Source: CAZKJL01 sp964611095
GTDB taxonomy: Bacteria > Patescibacteriota > Gracilibacteria > Peribacterales > Peribacteraceae
Length of the DNA stretch: 54,068 bases
Reading direction: 5' to 3'
Assembly (NCBI GenBank): GCA_964611095.1
Contig: CAZSWJ010000008.1
Coordinates: 1 to 54,068, forward strand
The notes below the pieces were generated by a model that did not search any database, was not told the DNA's origin, and worked only from the letters and a program-made list of their open reading frames with translations. Shown piece after piece: positions 15,227-23,918 of the stretch (within the stretch, counting starts at the first letter, position 1; every line of letters begins with the position of its first letter). The position numbers and the translations under genes were made by a program.

Positions 15227-17023
15227 ATGAAAACACCCGACCTCCGCCGGTCCATCGTCATCATCGATTTCGGCGGACAGTACGCGCACCTCATCGCGAG
15301 CCGCGTGCGTCGTTTCGGGTACCGGGCGTACATCGTGCCGACGGAAACGAAGGCGTCCACGCTCAAGGATGTCGCGGGCATCATTCTCTCCGGCGGTCCG
15401 CAGAGCGTCTACGAGAAGGGGAGCCCTCAGGCCGACCCCAAGATCTTCGATCTCGGTGTTCCGGTTCTGGGACTCTGCTACGGGCACCAGTGGGTGGCTC
15501 ACGCACTCGGCGGAAAAGTTTCTCCCGCCAAGGTAAAGGAGTACGGACCCACGGACATTGCCGCGAAGACTGTAAAAGGATCGCTCTTCGAAGGACTTCC
15601 GGCGAATCTCCGCGTCTGGATGTCGCACGGCGATGAGGTATCGGAGCTTCCGAAAGGTTTCGTCACCACCGCGAGTTCCAAAGACTGTGAGTACGCCGCA
15701 ATGATGGACCCGGAGCGCAAGATCTACGGCATTCAGTTCCACATCGAGGTGACGCACACGCAGCACGGCATGGATTTGCTCAGGAGATTCGTCGACATCT
15801 GTTCGCCCGAGCCGTGGTCGGTGGAGAGTTACGGCGAGCTCATCGGTGAGGAAGTGAAGCGCGAGGTGGGGGACAGAAAAGTCTTCATGCTCGTCTCCGG
15901 CGGCGTCGATTCCACCGTCGCCTTCACGCTGCTCAACAAAGTTCTCGGCACCGATCGGGTCCAAGGACTCCTCGTCGACACGGGGCTCATGCGCAAGAAC
16001 GAAGTGGCGCTCATCCGCTCGGCATTCGATGAACTCGGCATCAACAATCTGCAGATCGAAGACGCATCGGAGAAGTTTTACGCCGCGCTCAACGGCGTCA
16101 CGGATCCCGAGCAGAAGCGCCAAATCATCGGAAATACGTTCTTGGACGTGCAGCGCGAAGTCAGTGAACGCATGGGGCTGCGCATCGAAGACGGGTGGAT
16201 GCTCGGCCAGGGAACCATCTACCCCGATACCATCGAAACCGGCGGCACGAAGCACGCCGACAAGATCAAGACGCACCACAATCGCGTGCAACTCATTCAG
16301 GACATGATGGAGCAGGGTCTCGTCACCGAGCCGCTCAAAGAACTCTACAAAGATGAGGTCCGCGAACTCGGCGAAGAGCTTGGCCTTCCGCACGACCTCG
16401 TGTGGCGACATCCGTTCCCTGGGCCGGGCTTGGGAGTGAGAATTTTGTGCGCGGACAAGCCGTCGTTGCCCGATGAGGCGGGTAGCGGTGAGCGGGTGGC
16501 GGGTAGCGCCGTTCTCCCCGTGAAATCCGTCGGCGTTCAGGGTGATGGACGAACATACCGTCACGCACTTGCGCTCTTTTCCGAGGATCTCGTTCCGGAT
16601 GACTCGCACTACGAACTTGCGACGTCGATTCCCAACGGCAACCGCACGTTCAGCCGTGTGCTTCTGTGCACGTCGCACAAGAAATCGTTCGAGCCCGTCT
16701 TCACTCCCGTCACCATCACCAAAAAAAACGCCGACCTTCTGCGCGAAGCCGATGACATCGTGCAACGCGAGATGCGTGAGGCCGATCTCATGAGTGCGAT
16801 CTGGCAATTCCCCGTCGTGCTCCTGCCCTGCGGGCATGGCAAAAACGGGCTTTCCATCGTGCTGCGGCCCATCGAATCCACCGATGCCATGACGGCCGCC
16901 GCCTTCCGTCTCTCCAAAAAGACGCTCCAAAAAATGACGCGCCAGCTCCTCGCTATTCCCGGCATCGACGCCGTCTTCCTCGACCTCACGAACAAACCGC
17001 CCGCCACCATTGAGTGGGAATAA
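15227..17023 (+). CDS. guaA: GMP synthase (glutamine-hydrolysing)
   Basis: 598 residues. Converts XMP to GMP with glutamine and ATP. N-terminal class I amidotransferase: FGGQYAHLIASRVR, oxyanion SGGPQSV, nucleophile LGLCYGHQW and the His/Glu of IQFHIEVTHT. C-terminal ATP-pyrophosphatase: P-loop LVSGGVDSTVAF, then the dimerisation domain HPFPGPGLGVRIL, VKSVGVQGDGRTY and C-terminal TNKPPATIEWE. Somewhat longer than the usual 510-525 residues. One insert, AGSGERVAGSA (bases 16475-16510), is encoded by the dispersed GC-rich repeat between HPFPGPGLG and the QGDGRT motif. Leaderless start. Confidence 0.97.
   Translation: MKTPDLRRSIVIIDFGGQYAHLIASRVRRFGYRAYIVPTETKASTLKDVAGIILSGGPQSVYEKGSPQADPKIFDLGVPVLGLCYGHQWVAHALGGKVSPAKVKEYGPTDIAAKTVKGSLFEGLPANLRVWMSHGDEVSELPKGFVTTASSKDCEYAAMMDPERKIYGIQFHIEVTHTQHGMDLLRRFVDICSPEPWSVESYGELIGEEVKREVGDRKVFMLVSGGVDSTVAFTLLNKVLGTDRVQGLLVDTGLMRKNEVALIRSAFDELGINNLQIEDASEKFYAALNGVTDPEQKRQIIGNTFLDVQREVSERMGLRIEDGWMLGQGTIYPDTIETGGTKHADKIKTHHNRVQLIQDMMEQGLVTEPLKELYKDEVRELGEELGLPHDLVWRHPFPGPGLGVRILCADKPSLPDEAGSGERVAGSAVLPVKSVGVQGDGRTYRHALALFSEDLVPDDSHYELATSIPNGNRTFSRVLLCTSHKKSFEPVFTPVTITKKNADLLREADDIVQREMREADLMSAIWQFPVVLLPCGHGKNGLSIVLRPIESTDAMTAAAFRLSKKTLQKMTRQLLAIPGIDAVFLDLTNKPPATIEWE
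16475..16510 (+). repeat. AGCGGGTAGC-type repeat, in-frame copy inside guaA
   Basis: GGCGGGTAGCGGTGAGCGGG then TGGCGGGTAGCGCC; four imperfect units encoding AGSGERVAGSA in the C-terminal domain of GMP synthase. The reading frame matches that of the trmD copy. Confidence 0.78.
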
Positions 17024-17025
17024 AA

Positions 17026-17080
17026 GAAGTGCGGAAGTGTCCACCATAAAATTTCATACTTTTGTGCACTTACGCACTTC
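17026..17080. repeat. GAAGTGCGGAAGTG inverted repeat downstream of guaA
   Basis: Arms 17026-17039 and 17067-17080 are 14 bases each with one mismatch and a 27-base AT-rich loop. Related to the GTGCGAAAGT repeat in wecB. It may act as a guaA 3' stem-loop; no long T-run follows. The -10 box of the sigma gene (17091-17096) begins 11 bases further on. Confidence 0.65.
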
Positions 17081-17104
17081 CGTACTTCGCTATACTTCTA
17101 GCCC

Positions 17105-17677
17105 ATGGCTCAACCGACGCTCCCGCCGGAAGAACTGAAGGCACTCGTGAAGAGGGCGCAGGACGGTGATACCGAAGCGTTCGGGAAAATTTACGATGCG
17201 TTCCTCACGCCCGTGTACCGCTACGTCGTATTCCGTTTTCCGCAGGAGCTCGCCGAGGATTTGGTCGCCGATATTTTCGTGAAGGCGTGGGAAAAATTGC
17301 ACACGTACCGCACGTTCACCGGCGTTCCGTTCGGCGCGTGGCTGTTCCGCATCGCGCGCTACGCCGTCATCGACGCGTACCGAAGCACGCGCGGGTTCGA
17401 TGAACTCAGCGAGGAATTCGTCGATGAGAACACCGACAATGATCCGAAAATGCGCACCGAACGGGCGTTCTCGGTTGGGCGTGTGCGAAGCGCCCTCAAC
17501 CAACTCCCCAAAGATTATCGCGACGTTCTCCTCCTCCACTACGTGGCGGGCATGGGTCACTCCGAGGTGGCCAAATCGCTCAAAATGACCGAAGGATACG
17601 TTCGCATCCTCAAATTCCGTGCCCTCAAGAAGCTTGAAGCTCTGCTTCCCGACGACCAAAAGTCGCGTAAATCTTGA
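17105..17677 (+). CDS. ECF-type RNA polymerase sigma factor
   Basis: 190 residues. Region 2 includes AFGKIYDAFLTPVYRYVVFR and the -10-recognition segment DLVADIFVKAWEKLHTYRTF; region 4 has LNQLPKDYRDVLLLHYVAGM and the helix-turn-helix HSEVAKSLKMTEGYVRILKF. No region 1.1 or 3, as in ECF factors. It directs polymerase to a specific regulon. TATACT (17091-17096) is 8 bases before the ATG. The next gene, 99 bases on, encodes a membrane FecR-like protein, a plausible regulator of this sigma factor. Confidence 0.93.
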   Translation: MAQPTLPPEELKALVKRAQDGDTEAFGKIYDAFLTPVYRYVVFRFPQELAEDLVADIFVKAWEKLHTYRTFTGVPFGAWLFRIARYAVIDAYRSTRGFDELSEEFVDENTDNDPKMRTERAFSVGRVRSALNQLPKDYRDVLLLHYVAGMGHSEVAKSLKMTEGYVRILKFRALKKLEALLPDDQKSRKS

Positions 17678-17776
17678 TTTTTCCCATTTTCAGTACCAAA
17701 TGACACAATTTTGCCTCTCCCACCGTGTAACAGACATTCGACTTTTCCGTTTTAACAAGCGCAAATAGGCTTTTCC

Positions 17777-19672
17777 ATGCTCGACGAAGGATCTCTGCAG
17801 CGGCTCGCCGAAAACGTCACCCCCGGTGACGGCCTGCGCGCGCGTGTGAAAGATCGCATTCATGCACGCATTCAACCGCGAGTTTTGACGCAACTCGTTC
17901 CCGGAGTCACGCCCGCCAAAGACGTTCGTCTGTCTCTGCGGCAGCGCATCCTCGGCGCCATCAAACCGTCGTCGGCCAATGAGCTTTCGTCGCTTGCGGC
18001 GGACATCGGACTTCCGGCCACGAGCATGAATCGCCTCAAGAACGCCGTGCTTTCGCGCCTCGAGCCTCTCCAGGAATCCGTCGCCATTCACTCCGGACTC
18101 AAGTGGACCGCGGCGTTTGCCGTGTTCATTCTCATCATCCGCGCGATGCCGCTCATCCTTTTGGCCCCGTCCATCCAGGCCGAGGTCGGTGTGCAGCTCA
18201 TCCCGGGCGGTGAAGACGTCTCGGTGTACGTCGGCGGAGTCTGGCGTCCGTCTCCCTCTCCCGAAATTCTCCGCGGGCCCGTCATGGTCCGTACCGGTAC
18301 GGCTCCCGCCACGCTCATCTTGAGCGACCAAGGCGTGCTCCGCTTGGCTCCCAACACCGTCATCAAGCTGCACGATCCGGAAGCGGCAGAAAGCGTGCTT
18401 TCTCCCACCGCCACCATCGTTCGCGGTCAGCTCTGGGCCCTCGGTTTGCTCCCGCCCATCGTCGACGGTTTGCGCCTCGAGACATCGCACGGAACGCTCT
18501 CGCTCAACGCGGGCAGCACGTCCGTGAACGATGACGGCGACAGCGTCTCCGTTTCCGTCTTCGACAAAGGCGTCACGTTCCAGCACGGCAAGCAGACCGC
18601 GTTCCTCGTGACGGGCGAGAAGATCGTCGTGAAAGACGATCGTCCGTTCAGCATCATCAGTTTGCCCGCGAACATTTTCGCCGAGCCCTGGGTGAAGGAC
18701 AACTTGTCCCAGGATGCCGTGCACCGCAACGAAATCGCCAAGCTCCAGGAAGAGCGCCGCGAAAAGATGGCGGGCATTCTGCCGACATCCATCTTCTATC
18801 CCGCCAAGCGCATCGCCGAAGAGGTGGACGTGTTCTTCACGCTCACGCACGACGGCCGCACCGAGAAGCGCATCTCGCAGGCCAACACGCGTTTGAACGA
18901 AGCCCTGGCACTCATCAAAGACGGCCAGAACAACGAAGCCACGGGTCCTCTCACCGAGTACAAGCAGTCGCTCGTGGCCCTCGCCTCGGACGACGGCGAC
19001 AACCTCGTGAAGTACCTCATCAAGAAACAGATCGCCGATGCCAGTACCACGCTCAGCACACCCATCGAAGGCACGGGCAGCGTCGCGCTCCTCCAGGACG
19101 CCGTGATGCAAGTGGGTGCAGCCATTCCGAACGGCAATCTCAGCACCAGGGACATCGAAGGCTACATCCTCGTCGACAAGCTGGCGCAGATTCATGAGTC
19201 GCTTCTCGCCAAACAGAGCTCGGCATCGGCCGCCGAAACGTACGCCGAAGTGCAGCCGTATCTCTCCGCCCTGCTCCAGACGCAGTCCGGTGCCCACCCG
19301 CTCCTCCAGAAAGAAGCACGCGCGCTTCTCGTGAGCACGTCGGCACTCATCAAGAACACCGTGAAGACCGGCAGCGACGCCGTTCTCATCGCCATGCAGA
19401 CGGACATCGAGCAGTACCTGCCGCAGGAACAGGCCGACGTTCTCCTGAGCGAAGAAGAGCTCACCGCCCGCGTGCAGTCCATGATGGAGCGCATCTTCGT
19501 GTTCCGTCATCCGCGCAGCCGCTACAACCAGCTCCTCGCCGAAATGCAGAACCTCAAGGGCGACCCCAACCGCGGCACCTTGCTGCGCCGTCTCAAGCAC
19601 GCGCTTCCCGAAGGTTTGGGTGAGTACGTCAACACCGAAATCCAGCAGCTCGGTGACGAATTGAACGATTAG
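17777..19672 (+). CDS. Membrane FecR-like / putative anti-sigma protein
   Basis: 631 residues. Residues 1-110 are cytoplasmic and built from repeated Arg-rich helical segments (LRARVKDRIHARIQPR, LRQRILGAIKP, LKNAVLSRLEP). One transmembrane helix follows (AAFAVFILIIRAMPLILLA, about 114-132), then an extracytoplasmic FecR-like beta domain (about 140-300; VMVRTGTAPATLILSDQGVL, VSVFDKGVTF) and a long helical C-terminal half with Ala/Gln/Glu-rich repeats. Order and position after an ECF sigma gene suggest an anti-sigma or surface-sensing partner; this is inference. TAGGCT lies 5 bases before the ATG, so it may also have its own promoter. Confidence 0.7.
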   Translation: MLDEGSLQRLAENVTPGDGLRARVKDRIHARIQPRVLTQLVPGVTPAKDVRLSLRQRILGAIKPSSANELSSLAADIGLPATSMNRLKNAVLSRLEPLQESVAIHSGLKWTAAFAVFILIIRAMPLILLAPSIQAEVGVQLIPGGEDVSVYVGGVWRPSPSPEILRGPVMVRTGTAPATLILSDQGVLRLAPNTVIKLHDPEAAESVLSPTATIVRGQLWALGLLPPIVDGLRLETSHGTLSLNAGSTSVNDDGDSVSVSVFDKGVTFQHGKQTAFLVTGEKIVVKDDRPFSIISLPANIFAEPWVKDNLSQDAVHRNEIAKLQEERREKMAGILPTSIFYPAKRIAEEVDVFFTLTHDGRTEKRISQANTRLNEALALIKDGQNNEATGPLTEYKQSLVALASDDGDNLVKYLIKKQIADASTTLSTPIEGTGSVALLQDAVMQVGAAIPNGNLSTRDIEGYILVDKLAQIHESLLAKQSSASAAETYAEVQPYLSALLQTQSGAHPLLQKEARALLVSTSALIKNTVKTGSDAVLIAMQTDIEQYLPQEQADVLLSEEELTARVQSMMERIFVFRHPRSRYNQLLAEMQNLKGDPNRGTLLRRLKHALPEGLGEYVNTEIQQLGDELND

Positions 19673-19701
19673 AGCCTTCGGCCTGCATTGACTTGTACGG
19701 G

Positions 19702-19728
19702 GCCCAAAGGTACCGTTCTTGGGCTTTT
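19702..19728 (+). terminator. Intrinsic terminator between the FecR-like gene and efp
   Basis: Stem GCCCAA (19702-19707) / TTGGGC (19719-19724), 11-base loop, followed by TTTT. It lies 29 bases after the FecR-like stop and 12 before efp. It could end the sigma operon or attenuate transcription entering efp. Confidence 0.55.
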
Positions 19729-19740
19729 CCCACTTACGCT

Positions 19741-20304
19741 ATGTACACGATCACCGATCTCAAACCGGGCCGCGCCATCACCCTCGACGGCGAACCCTAC
19801 ATCGTCCTCGCGTCGCAGTTCGGCCGCAAGAGCCAGAGCCAGGCGAACATGCAGTGCAAGCTGAAAAATTTGCAGACCGGATCCATCGTGGCCCGCAACT
19901 TCCAGGGCAGCGAGAAAATCGAGCCCGCATCCGTCGGTTACCGCCACGTGCAGTACTTGTACGGCAACCAGGGCATGCGTTCGTTCATGGATTTGGAGAC
20001 GTACGATCAGTTCGAGCTCAATGACGAGACGGTCGGTGACGGCGTGCAGTTCCTCGTCGACGGCATGGAAGTGGACGCGCTCATGTACGAAGAGAAACCC
20101 ATCGGCATCAAGCTCCCCGTGACGGTCGTTCTCGAAGTCGTCGAGACGTCTCCCGGTCTCCGCGGCGATACGGCCCAAGGCGGCGACAAGCCGGCCAAGC
20201 TCAGCAGCGGTGCAACGGTGAACGTTCCTCTCTTCATCAACGAAGGAGACAAGATCAAGGTGAACACCGAGACCTGCGAGTACGTGGAACGCGCCGGAAA
20301 GTAG
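19741..20304 (+). CDS. efp: Translation elongation factor P
   Basis: 187 residues from the ATG at 19741 (16 codons inside the longest frame; this start matches family N-termini). Three beta-barrel domains: I, ITDLKPGRAITLDGEPYIV; II, YLYGNQGMRSFMDLETYDQF; III, VVETSPGLRGDTAQGG...VNVPLFINEGDKIKV. EF-P helps ribosomes through polyproline. Odd: the domain I loop reads FGRKSQSQA without gaps against FVKPGKGQA of the E. coli protein, so the modified Lys34 position is Gln32. Lysylation, rhamnosylation or hypusination at that residue is therefore not expected. Confidence 0.96.
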   Translation: MYTITDLKPGRAITLDGEPYIVLASQFGRKSQSQANMQCKLKNLQTGSIVARNFQGSEKIEPASVGYRHVQYLYGNQGMRSFMDLETYDQFELNDETVGDGVQFLVDGMEVDALMYEEKPIGIKLPVTVVLEVVETSPGLRGDTAQGGDKPAKLSSGATVNVPLFINEGDKIKVNTETCEYVERAGK

Positions 20305-20383
20305 TTCGTACGCACAGTAGCCTTATTCAACCATCAAGAAGTATTGTCAATGTTTGGGGTGCCTGCTACCGTACGGCGTCCCT

Positions 20384-21064
20384 ATGTTGAACCGTATTCC
20401 TCAAAGCGTTTGGAAGGACATCCTGCCCAAAGTATGGGCACCCCAGCCGGAAATCCCGGCCGATGAATTCTTCGGTACGGGAATCGAGGTTCTCGATGAT
20501 ACGTTCGTTCCATTCAAAGGTTTCAAGAAAGATTCGTACGTCGAGTACGAGCACGGCAAACCGAAAATCAGGATCCCCACACTCATCGCACAGGCGCATC
20601 GCGATCAACTTGCCGCTCTCTTCATCGAGCTCACCGGCGTTCTCTCCGACGAGGTCGATCTGTTCGCCGAATCCAGCGACGGCGTTCCGCCGAGCGGAGA
20701 AATTCCGATGTGGAGAGCGCCTGAGATGGATCTTGTCGTCGTCCAGAGCGCTCTTTGGGGACAAGAAGAAATGCTCGCCGAAGACGGCATGACGGAAATT
20801 GCCGTCTGCGACTTCCGTCGCAGGATGGAAGTGCGACTCACCGAAGACAAAATTCTGTACTGCTACGGCCGCGACAAAAATATTCGTCGATTCATTCCCG
20901 TTCTCGAGCGTCATGGCATTCCGTACGACCCCGAAATCGTTCTCGTGAACACCGTACGACACGACAATTACACGACGGACCATTATCAAGACCAATTCCG
21001 CGAGTTGCTGCGTGACGTGAGTGCGGAACTTCTCGATGACGACGAGGCGGACGACGAGGATTAA
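20384..21064 (+). CDS. Hypothetical soluble protein, 226 aa, acidic C-terminus
   Basis: No family recognised. Start ATG at 20384; TACCGT lies 11 bases upstream. No membrane segment or signal peptide. Contains IPTLIAQAHRDQLAALFIEL and EIAVCDFRRRMEVRLTEDKI, and ends in an acidic tail DDDEADDED. Its stop codon overlaps the gatB stop by two bases (convergent). Confidence 0.72.
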   Translation: MLNRIPQSVWKDILPKVWAPQPEIPADEFFGTGIEVLDDTFVPFKGFKKDSYVEYEHGKPKIRIPTLIAQAHRDQLAALFIELTGVLSDEVDLFAESSDGVPPSGEIPMWRAPEMDLVVVQSALWGQEEMLAEDGMTEIAVCDFRRRMEVRLTEDKILYCYGRDKNIRRFIPVLERHGIPYDPEIVLVNTVRHDNYTTDHYQDQFRELLRDVSAELLDDDEADDED

Positions 21065-22500
21065 CCGATTTTCTTGAGCAGCAGCGCATTCACCTTGGCC
21101 GCGTCGGCCTGGCCTTTCGTCTGTTTCATGACGGCGCCGACGATGGCTCCCAGAGCCTGCGTCTTGCCCTTTTTGTACGATTCGATGGCGGCGGGGTTCG
21201 CGGCAACGGCCTCGTCGATCAGTTTTTGAAGCAGCCCGTCATCGGAGACTTGGCCCATGCCTTCGGTCTTGATGATGTCGGCCGCGGACTTGCCCGTCGT
21301 CACCATTTTCTCGAGTACGTCTTTGCCCGCGCTCGTGTTGATCTTCCCGGATTGGATCTGATGCGCGAGGTCGGCGAGCGCTTCGGCGGAGGGTGCGTCC
21401 GCGATCGTCTTGCCGTGTTTCGTGAGGAAGCCCGTGAGCTGTGTCAGCACAATGGACGATGCGCGTTTGGCGTCGCCGATTTTGGCCTTGATGGCGTCGA
21501 AGCGGCTGCGCAGAGCTTCGTTGTCCGTGAGCATGACCGCTTCCGAGTCCGTGAGTCCCAGAGCCACGTACTCGGCCTTCATTTCGGACGGCAGTTGCGC
21601 GATGCCCGCCGATGCCGCGGCGATGAAGCCTTCCGAGAGGTCCAGCGGGGGAATGTCGGGCTCGGGGAAGTAGCGGTAGTCCGCGGCGGATTCCTTATCG
21701 CGGAGGATGTGCGTCTTTTCCTCGGCATCGATCCAACCCACGGTCACTTCGCCCGTCGGTTGTTTTCCTTCTTCCCAGAGCTTCCTGAGGATCTTTTCTT
21801 GGTACGTCAGTGCTTTCTCGAGCGCCTTGAACGAGTTCAGGTTCTTGATCTCCACGCGGGGGTAGAGCTTGGTGTCACCCTTGGGACGCAGCGAAATCGA
21901 CGCGTCGAAACGCATCATGCCTTTGAACATGTCGGCTTCGGTGGAGTCCGCGGCGATGATGATGCGACGGAGTTCCTCGGCGAAGCAGCTGGCTTCGCGC
22001 GCGGAGTGCAGGTCCGGTTCCGTGACGATTTCCATGAGCGGCGTGCCCGCGCGGTTGTAGTCACACAGCGACGAATTGCCGCGGTGCGTCAGCTTTCCCG
22101 CATCGTTCTCGATGTGCAGACGGTGGATGCGGCATTCACCGGGCGTCGCCTTGTTCGTCTTGGCGTCCACGAGTGAGAACTTCACGATGCCGTGCGAGGC
22201 GAGCGGGTCTTTGTACTGCGAAATTTGGAAGCCCGTCGGCAAATCGGGATAGAAGTAGTTCTTGCGATCGAAATGGCTCTTCTGGTTCACGGTGCACTTG
22301 AGCGCCTTGGACGCGCGCACGGCTTTTTCGATGACGGCCTTGTTCGGGACCGGCAGCGCACCGGGGTGGCCCATGCAGACGGGGCACACGGTGGTATTCG
22401 GTTCTTTTTCCCATGCGTCGTTGTCGCAGGCGCAGAACATCTTCGTCTTCGTGTTCATTTGCGCGTGGACCTCCAAGCCGATGATCGTTTCGAGTTCCAT
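21061..22500 (-). CDS. gatB: Aspartyl/glutamyl-tRNA(Asn/Gln) amidotransferase subunit B
   Basis: 479 residues from the ATG at 22500; TACAAT lies 7 bases upstream. GatB is the kinase/tRNA-binding subunit of GatCAB, which amidates Glu-tRNA(Gln) and Asp-tRNA(Asn). Signatures are IIGLEVHAQMNTKTKMFC, VCPVCMGHPGALPV (Zn-binding Cys), RKNYFYPDLPTGFQISQY, DYNRAGTPLMEIVTEPDL and YFPEPDIPPL; the C-terminal YqeY-like helical tail runs to the end. gatA and gatC are not in the window. Normal length. Confidence 0.97.
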   Translation of the reverse strand: MELETIIGLEVHAQMNTKTKMFCACDNDAWEKEPNTTVCPVCMGHPGALPVPNKAVIEKAVRASKALKCTVNQKSHFDRKNYFYPDLPTGFQISQYKDPLASHGIVKFSLVDAKTNKATPGECRIHRLHIENDAGKLTHRGNSSLCDYNRAGTPLMEIVTEPDLHSAREASCFAEELRRIIIAADSTEADMFKGMMRFDASISLRPKGDTKLYPRVEIKNLNSFKALEKALTYQEKILRKLWEEGKQPTGEVTVGWIDAEEKTHILRDKESAADYRYFPEPDIPPLDLSEGFIAAASAGIAQLPSEMKAEYVALGLTDSEAVMLTDNEALRSRFDAIKAKIGDAKRASSIVLTQLTGFLTKHGKTIADAPSAEALADLAHQIQSGKINTSAGKDVLEKMVTTGKSAADIIKTEGMGQVSDDGLLQKLIDEAVAANPAAIESYKKGKTQALGAIVGAVMKQTKGQADAAKVNALLLKKIG

Positions 22501-22555
22501 TACGGCGATTGTAGCTTGCTCACGCGGTTTTTCAACGATTCCGCAACCCATCCCT

Positions 22556-22915
22556 TCAGGCGCCTGCGTTGTGGATATGTGACTTTCGTTTCAATTCCTT
22601 CAATGCACGTTCCGCCGCGCGTTTGATGGGCGCGCTGTCTCTGGGCTGAGTGGGAGGCTCTCGCCTCAAAAGAGCCGCAGTCATCTCACGAATGGTTTCC
22701 AATTGAGCCACCACGCCGTGACCGCTCAAGAGGAGCCGAGTGCCCGGGGCCAGCGTTTCATCGTTCTTCAAATCCCCGCAGAAGGCGAGGGCCTGCACGG
22801 TTCCTTCGCTGGCATGAATTCTGAGTTGATCGATATGCATCTGCGTGCGATCCAGACGATCGGCAGTTCGTCCGAAATACTCTGCTTCGTCAATTTCATG
22901 CACGCTTCTCACCAT
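22556..22915 (-). CDS. Hypothetical protein, 119 aa
   Basis: No family recognised. Hydrophilic, with a central LAPGTRLLLSGHGVVAQLE strand region and a basic C-terminal helix (RAAERALKELKRKSHIH). TAGCGT lies 8 bases before the ATG, the local leaderless pattern. It sits between def (upstream) and gatB on the same strand. Confidence 0.6.
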   Translation of the reverse strand: MVRSVHEIDEAEYFGRTADRLDRTQMHIDQLRIHASEGTVQALAFCGDLKNDETLAPGTRLLLSGHGVVAQLETIREMTAALLRREPPTQPRDSAPIKRAAERALKELKRKSHIHNAGA

Positions 22916-22952
22916 AGCCTCAAACGCTACTCCCTCTTTTTCCTTCGCGCCA

Positions 22953-23408
22953 CTACATCACCTTCTGCTTGCGGTGATCGGTGATGAGAATGCCTTCCAG
23001 GTGATCCACCTCATGCTGCACGACGCGGGCGTCGAAGCCGCCGAGCTTGAGTTCGCGTTTCTTGCCTTCCGGAGTCTCGAACACCACCACGATGTCCGTA
23101 GGACGTGAGATATTGAGCCACAAGTCGGGGAGACTGAGGCAACCCTCTTCGGCGATGGCCGTGGTGTCGCTGCGCCACGTGATCTTGGGGTTCACGAGCG
23201 CTGTGAGTTTGTCATTGATGAGTGCGATGCAGATGCGTTCGCTGTGCCCCACTTGCGGCGCCGCGATGCCCGCACCTCTGGAAGCGACGGTCGTTTCCTT
23301 CATGTCCTCGATCAGTTTGAGGAGTGCTTTGGTCACCGTTTTTACGGGCTTGGTTTTGGCGTGCAAGATGGGCGACTTCTCGCCGATGGTGATGGGCAGG
23401 ACGGCCAT
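22953..23408 (-). CDS. def: Peptide deformylase
   Basis: 151 residues from the ATG at 23408 (MAVLPITIGEKSPIL). Two earlier in-frame Met codons exist, but a TATAAT box (complement of 23419-23424) overlaps them. Removes the formyl group from new polypeptides. All three motifs are present: GAGIAAPQVG, EEGCLSLP (metal Cys) and the QHEVDHLEG metal-binding His pair with catalytic Glu. It has a slightly short C-terminus. Downstream on the same strand is an unknown gene and then gatB. Confidence 0.96.
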   Translation of the reverse strand: MAVLPITIGEKSPILHAKTKPVKTVTKALLKLIEDMKETTVASRGAGIAAPQVGHSERICIALINDKLTALVNPKITWRSDTTAIAEEGCLSLPDLWLNISRPTDIVVVFETPEGKKRELKLGGFDARVVQHEVDHLEGILITDHRKQKVM

Positions 23409-23468
23409 TTCTGCGCACATTATAGCCGTTTTCCGTCCCATCCCAAGATAAATGTGGATCTTTGCCCC

Positions 23469-23918
23469 ATGTGCGCGGAGGATGTCGATATCGCTCCGCT
23501 CACGTTCTCGTCGCAGGCCGAAGCAGCCGACTATCTCACCCGAGCATTGACCGGGTATCGCGACGGGTCATTGCCGACGGCGGAGGCGATGGATCATCTT
23601 CAGGATGCCGCGAACAGGTTGCCGTTACAGCGTTCGTTCAACATCGGTCCGGACTTCCATGCGCTCGTCATGGATGTGCACCGCATCGGACAGCGTTTCC
23701 GAGCAGTGTTAGCGAACGTTGGCCCCGAGCGAGGCCAGGCCGCGCAGATCGTCGATCGTGGAAATCTCCCCAAGTTCCATCATTTTGAGGAGAGCGTGGG
23801 CCGTCAGCATGACGTCGGGCAGCGCGCGGTGACGAGCCTGGGGGATGGTGAGGTTCAACCGTTTGGCGACCGCGTCCAGGCTGTGCCCGAACTGGGTGGG
23901 GAAGAGCGCGCGGCTTAG
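23469..23918 (+). CDS. Possible small protein, 149 aa, overlapping the exonuclease gene
   Basis: The first 80 residues (MCAEDVDIAPLTFSSQAEAA ...) look protein-like and lie in otherwise empty DNA between def and the exonuclease. The last 70 codons lie antisense to the exonuclease gene and look like a shadow frame (Gly/Arg/Glu-rich). No good -10 box at leaderless spacing. A real gene with an unusual overlap, or a decayed gene that has lost its own stop, are both possible. Confidence 0.35.
   Translation: MCAEDVDIAPLTFSSQAEAADYLTRALTGYRDGSLPTAEAMDHLQDAANRLPLQRSFNIGPDFHALVMDVHRIGQRFRAVLANVGPERGQAAQIVDRGNLPKFHHFEESVGRQHDVGQRAVTSLGDGEVQPFGDRVQAVPELGGEERAA

Noticed and set aside
15160..17047. Upstream extension of the minus-strand frame that ends at 14549
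   Set aside because: It is antisense to guaA; only the last 200 codons are protein-like and have a -10 box at the expected spacing.
17690..19600. 636-codon minus-strand frame opposite the FecR-like gene
   Set aside because: GC-rich shadow with no recognisable motif or start signal.
19681..19740. Riboswitch upstream of efp
   Set aside because: Only a simple GCCCAA/TTGGGC stem with T4 is present, better read as a terminator.
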